A model generated the notes under the pieces. The model made no database searches. It was given only the letters and a program-made list of their open reading frames with translations, and was not told where the DNA came from. From contig JAQTVU010000132.1 in assembly GCA_028706695.1 (NCBI GenBank), forward strand, positions 1 to 6,824: 6,824 bases of DNA, written 5' to 3'. The position numbers and the translations under genes are program-made. Of this stretch, positions 6,785-6,824 are shown piece after piece; position 1 is the first letter of the stretch, and each line of letters opens with the position of its first letter. This DNA comes from Mycobacterium sp. (GTDB taxonomy: Bacteria; Actinomycetota; Actinomycetes; Mycobacteriales; Mycobacteriaceae).

Positions 6785-6824
6785 GCCGCCCGCCGTCCCG
6801 TGCCGAGCAGAACCGACAGCGCCC
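6781..6824 (-). CDS. recB: Probable C-terminal end of RecB (partial, 13 codons)
   Basis: In the minus frame that ends with TGA at 6783-6781, the remaining bases read ALSVLLGTGRRAA then stop, with no earlier stop up to the window edge. The TGA overlaps the recD GTG as GTGA. In actinobacteria the gene directly upstream of recD is recB, and a short hydrophobic 'ALS-LL' tail fits its C-terminus. The identification rests mainly on position, since 13 residues are too few to prove homology. Confidence 0.55.
   Translation of the reverse strand, partial: ALSVLLGTGRRAA

Noticed and set aside
1..6824. CRISPR array, tRNA/rRNA, insertion sequence or phage attachment site
   Set aside because: No regularly spaced repeats, no cloverleaf or rRNA sequence, no transposase or integrase motifs, and no long terminal inverted repeats were found on reading both strands.

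Overview
The window is GC-rich and looks like a chromosomal fragment from a Mycobacterium-type actinobacterium. Three things point that way. There are two tandem S-adenosylmethionine-dependent methyltransferases of a family greatly expanded in mycobacteria (N-terminus of the type 'DSWEITESVGATAL', motif 'ILAAGLDxRxWRL'). There is a recB-recD gene order with a RecD of mycobacterial size. There is a large actinobacterial membrane protein combining helices, a kinase-like domain and an LPG-synthase/UPF0104 domain. I assign genus level only; the species cannot be read from this sequence.

Layout. Positions 1-2072 (minus) hold the first 690 codons of the membrane protein, which continues past the left edge. 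Positions 2073-2228 are a divergent intergenic region with short inverted repeats and a possible promoter. Positions 2229-3179 (plus) hold an intact methyltransferase. It overlaps by ATGA a second, paralogous methyltransferase at 3176-4122, which carries a one-base deletion near 3316 and is therefore called a frameshifted (pseudo)gene. Positions 4123-4217 are a short convergent intergenic region with a 13-bp tandem repeat. On the minus strand, 4218-5015 encodes a short-chain dehydrogenase/reductase. It lies 11 bp downstream of recD (5027-6784), which starts with a GTG overlapping the stop of what is very probably recB (only the last 13 codons are present, 6781-6824).

How the parts fit. The right side is a co-directional minus-strand unit, (recC-)recB-recD-SDR, in which two genes belong to the RecBCD helicase-nuclease and the reductase is an apparent passenger. 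The left side is a divergent pair: the membrane protein in one direction and the methyltransferase pair in the other. Nothing links the methyltransferases functionally to RecBCD.

I see no mobile element, CRISPR array, tRNA or rRNA, and no new multi-gene defence-like system. The observations most worth a second look are the frameshift in the second methyltransferase, the kinase-like domain lacking its DFG aspartate inside the membrane protein, the Asp in place of the usual catalytic Asn in the reductase, and the Shine-Dalgarno of the membrane protein buried in a small perfect inverted repeat.
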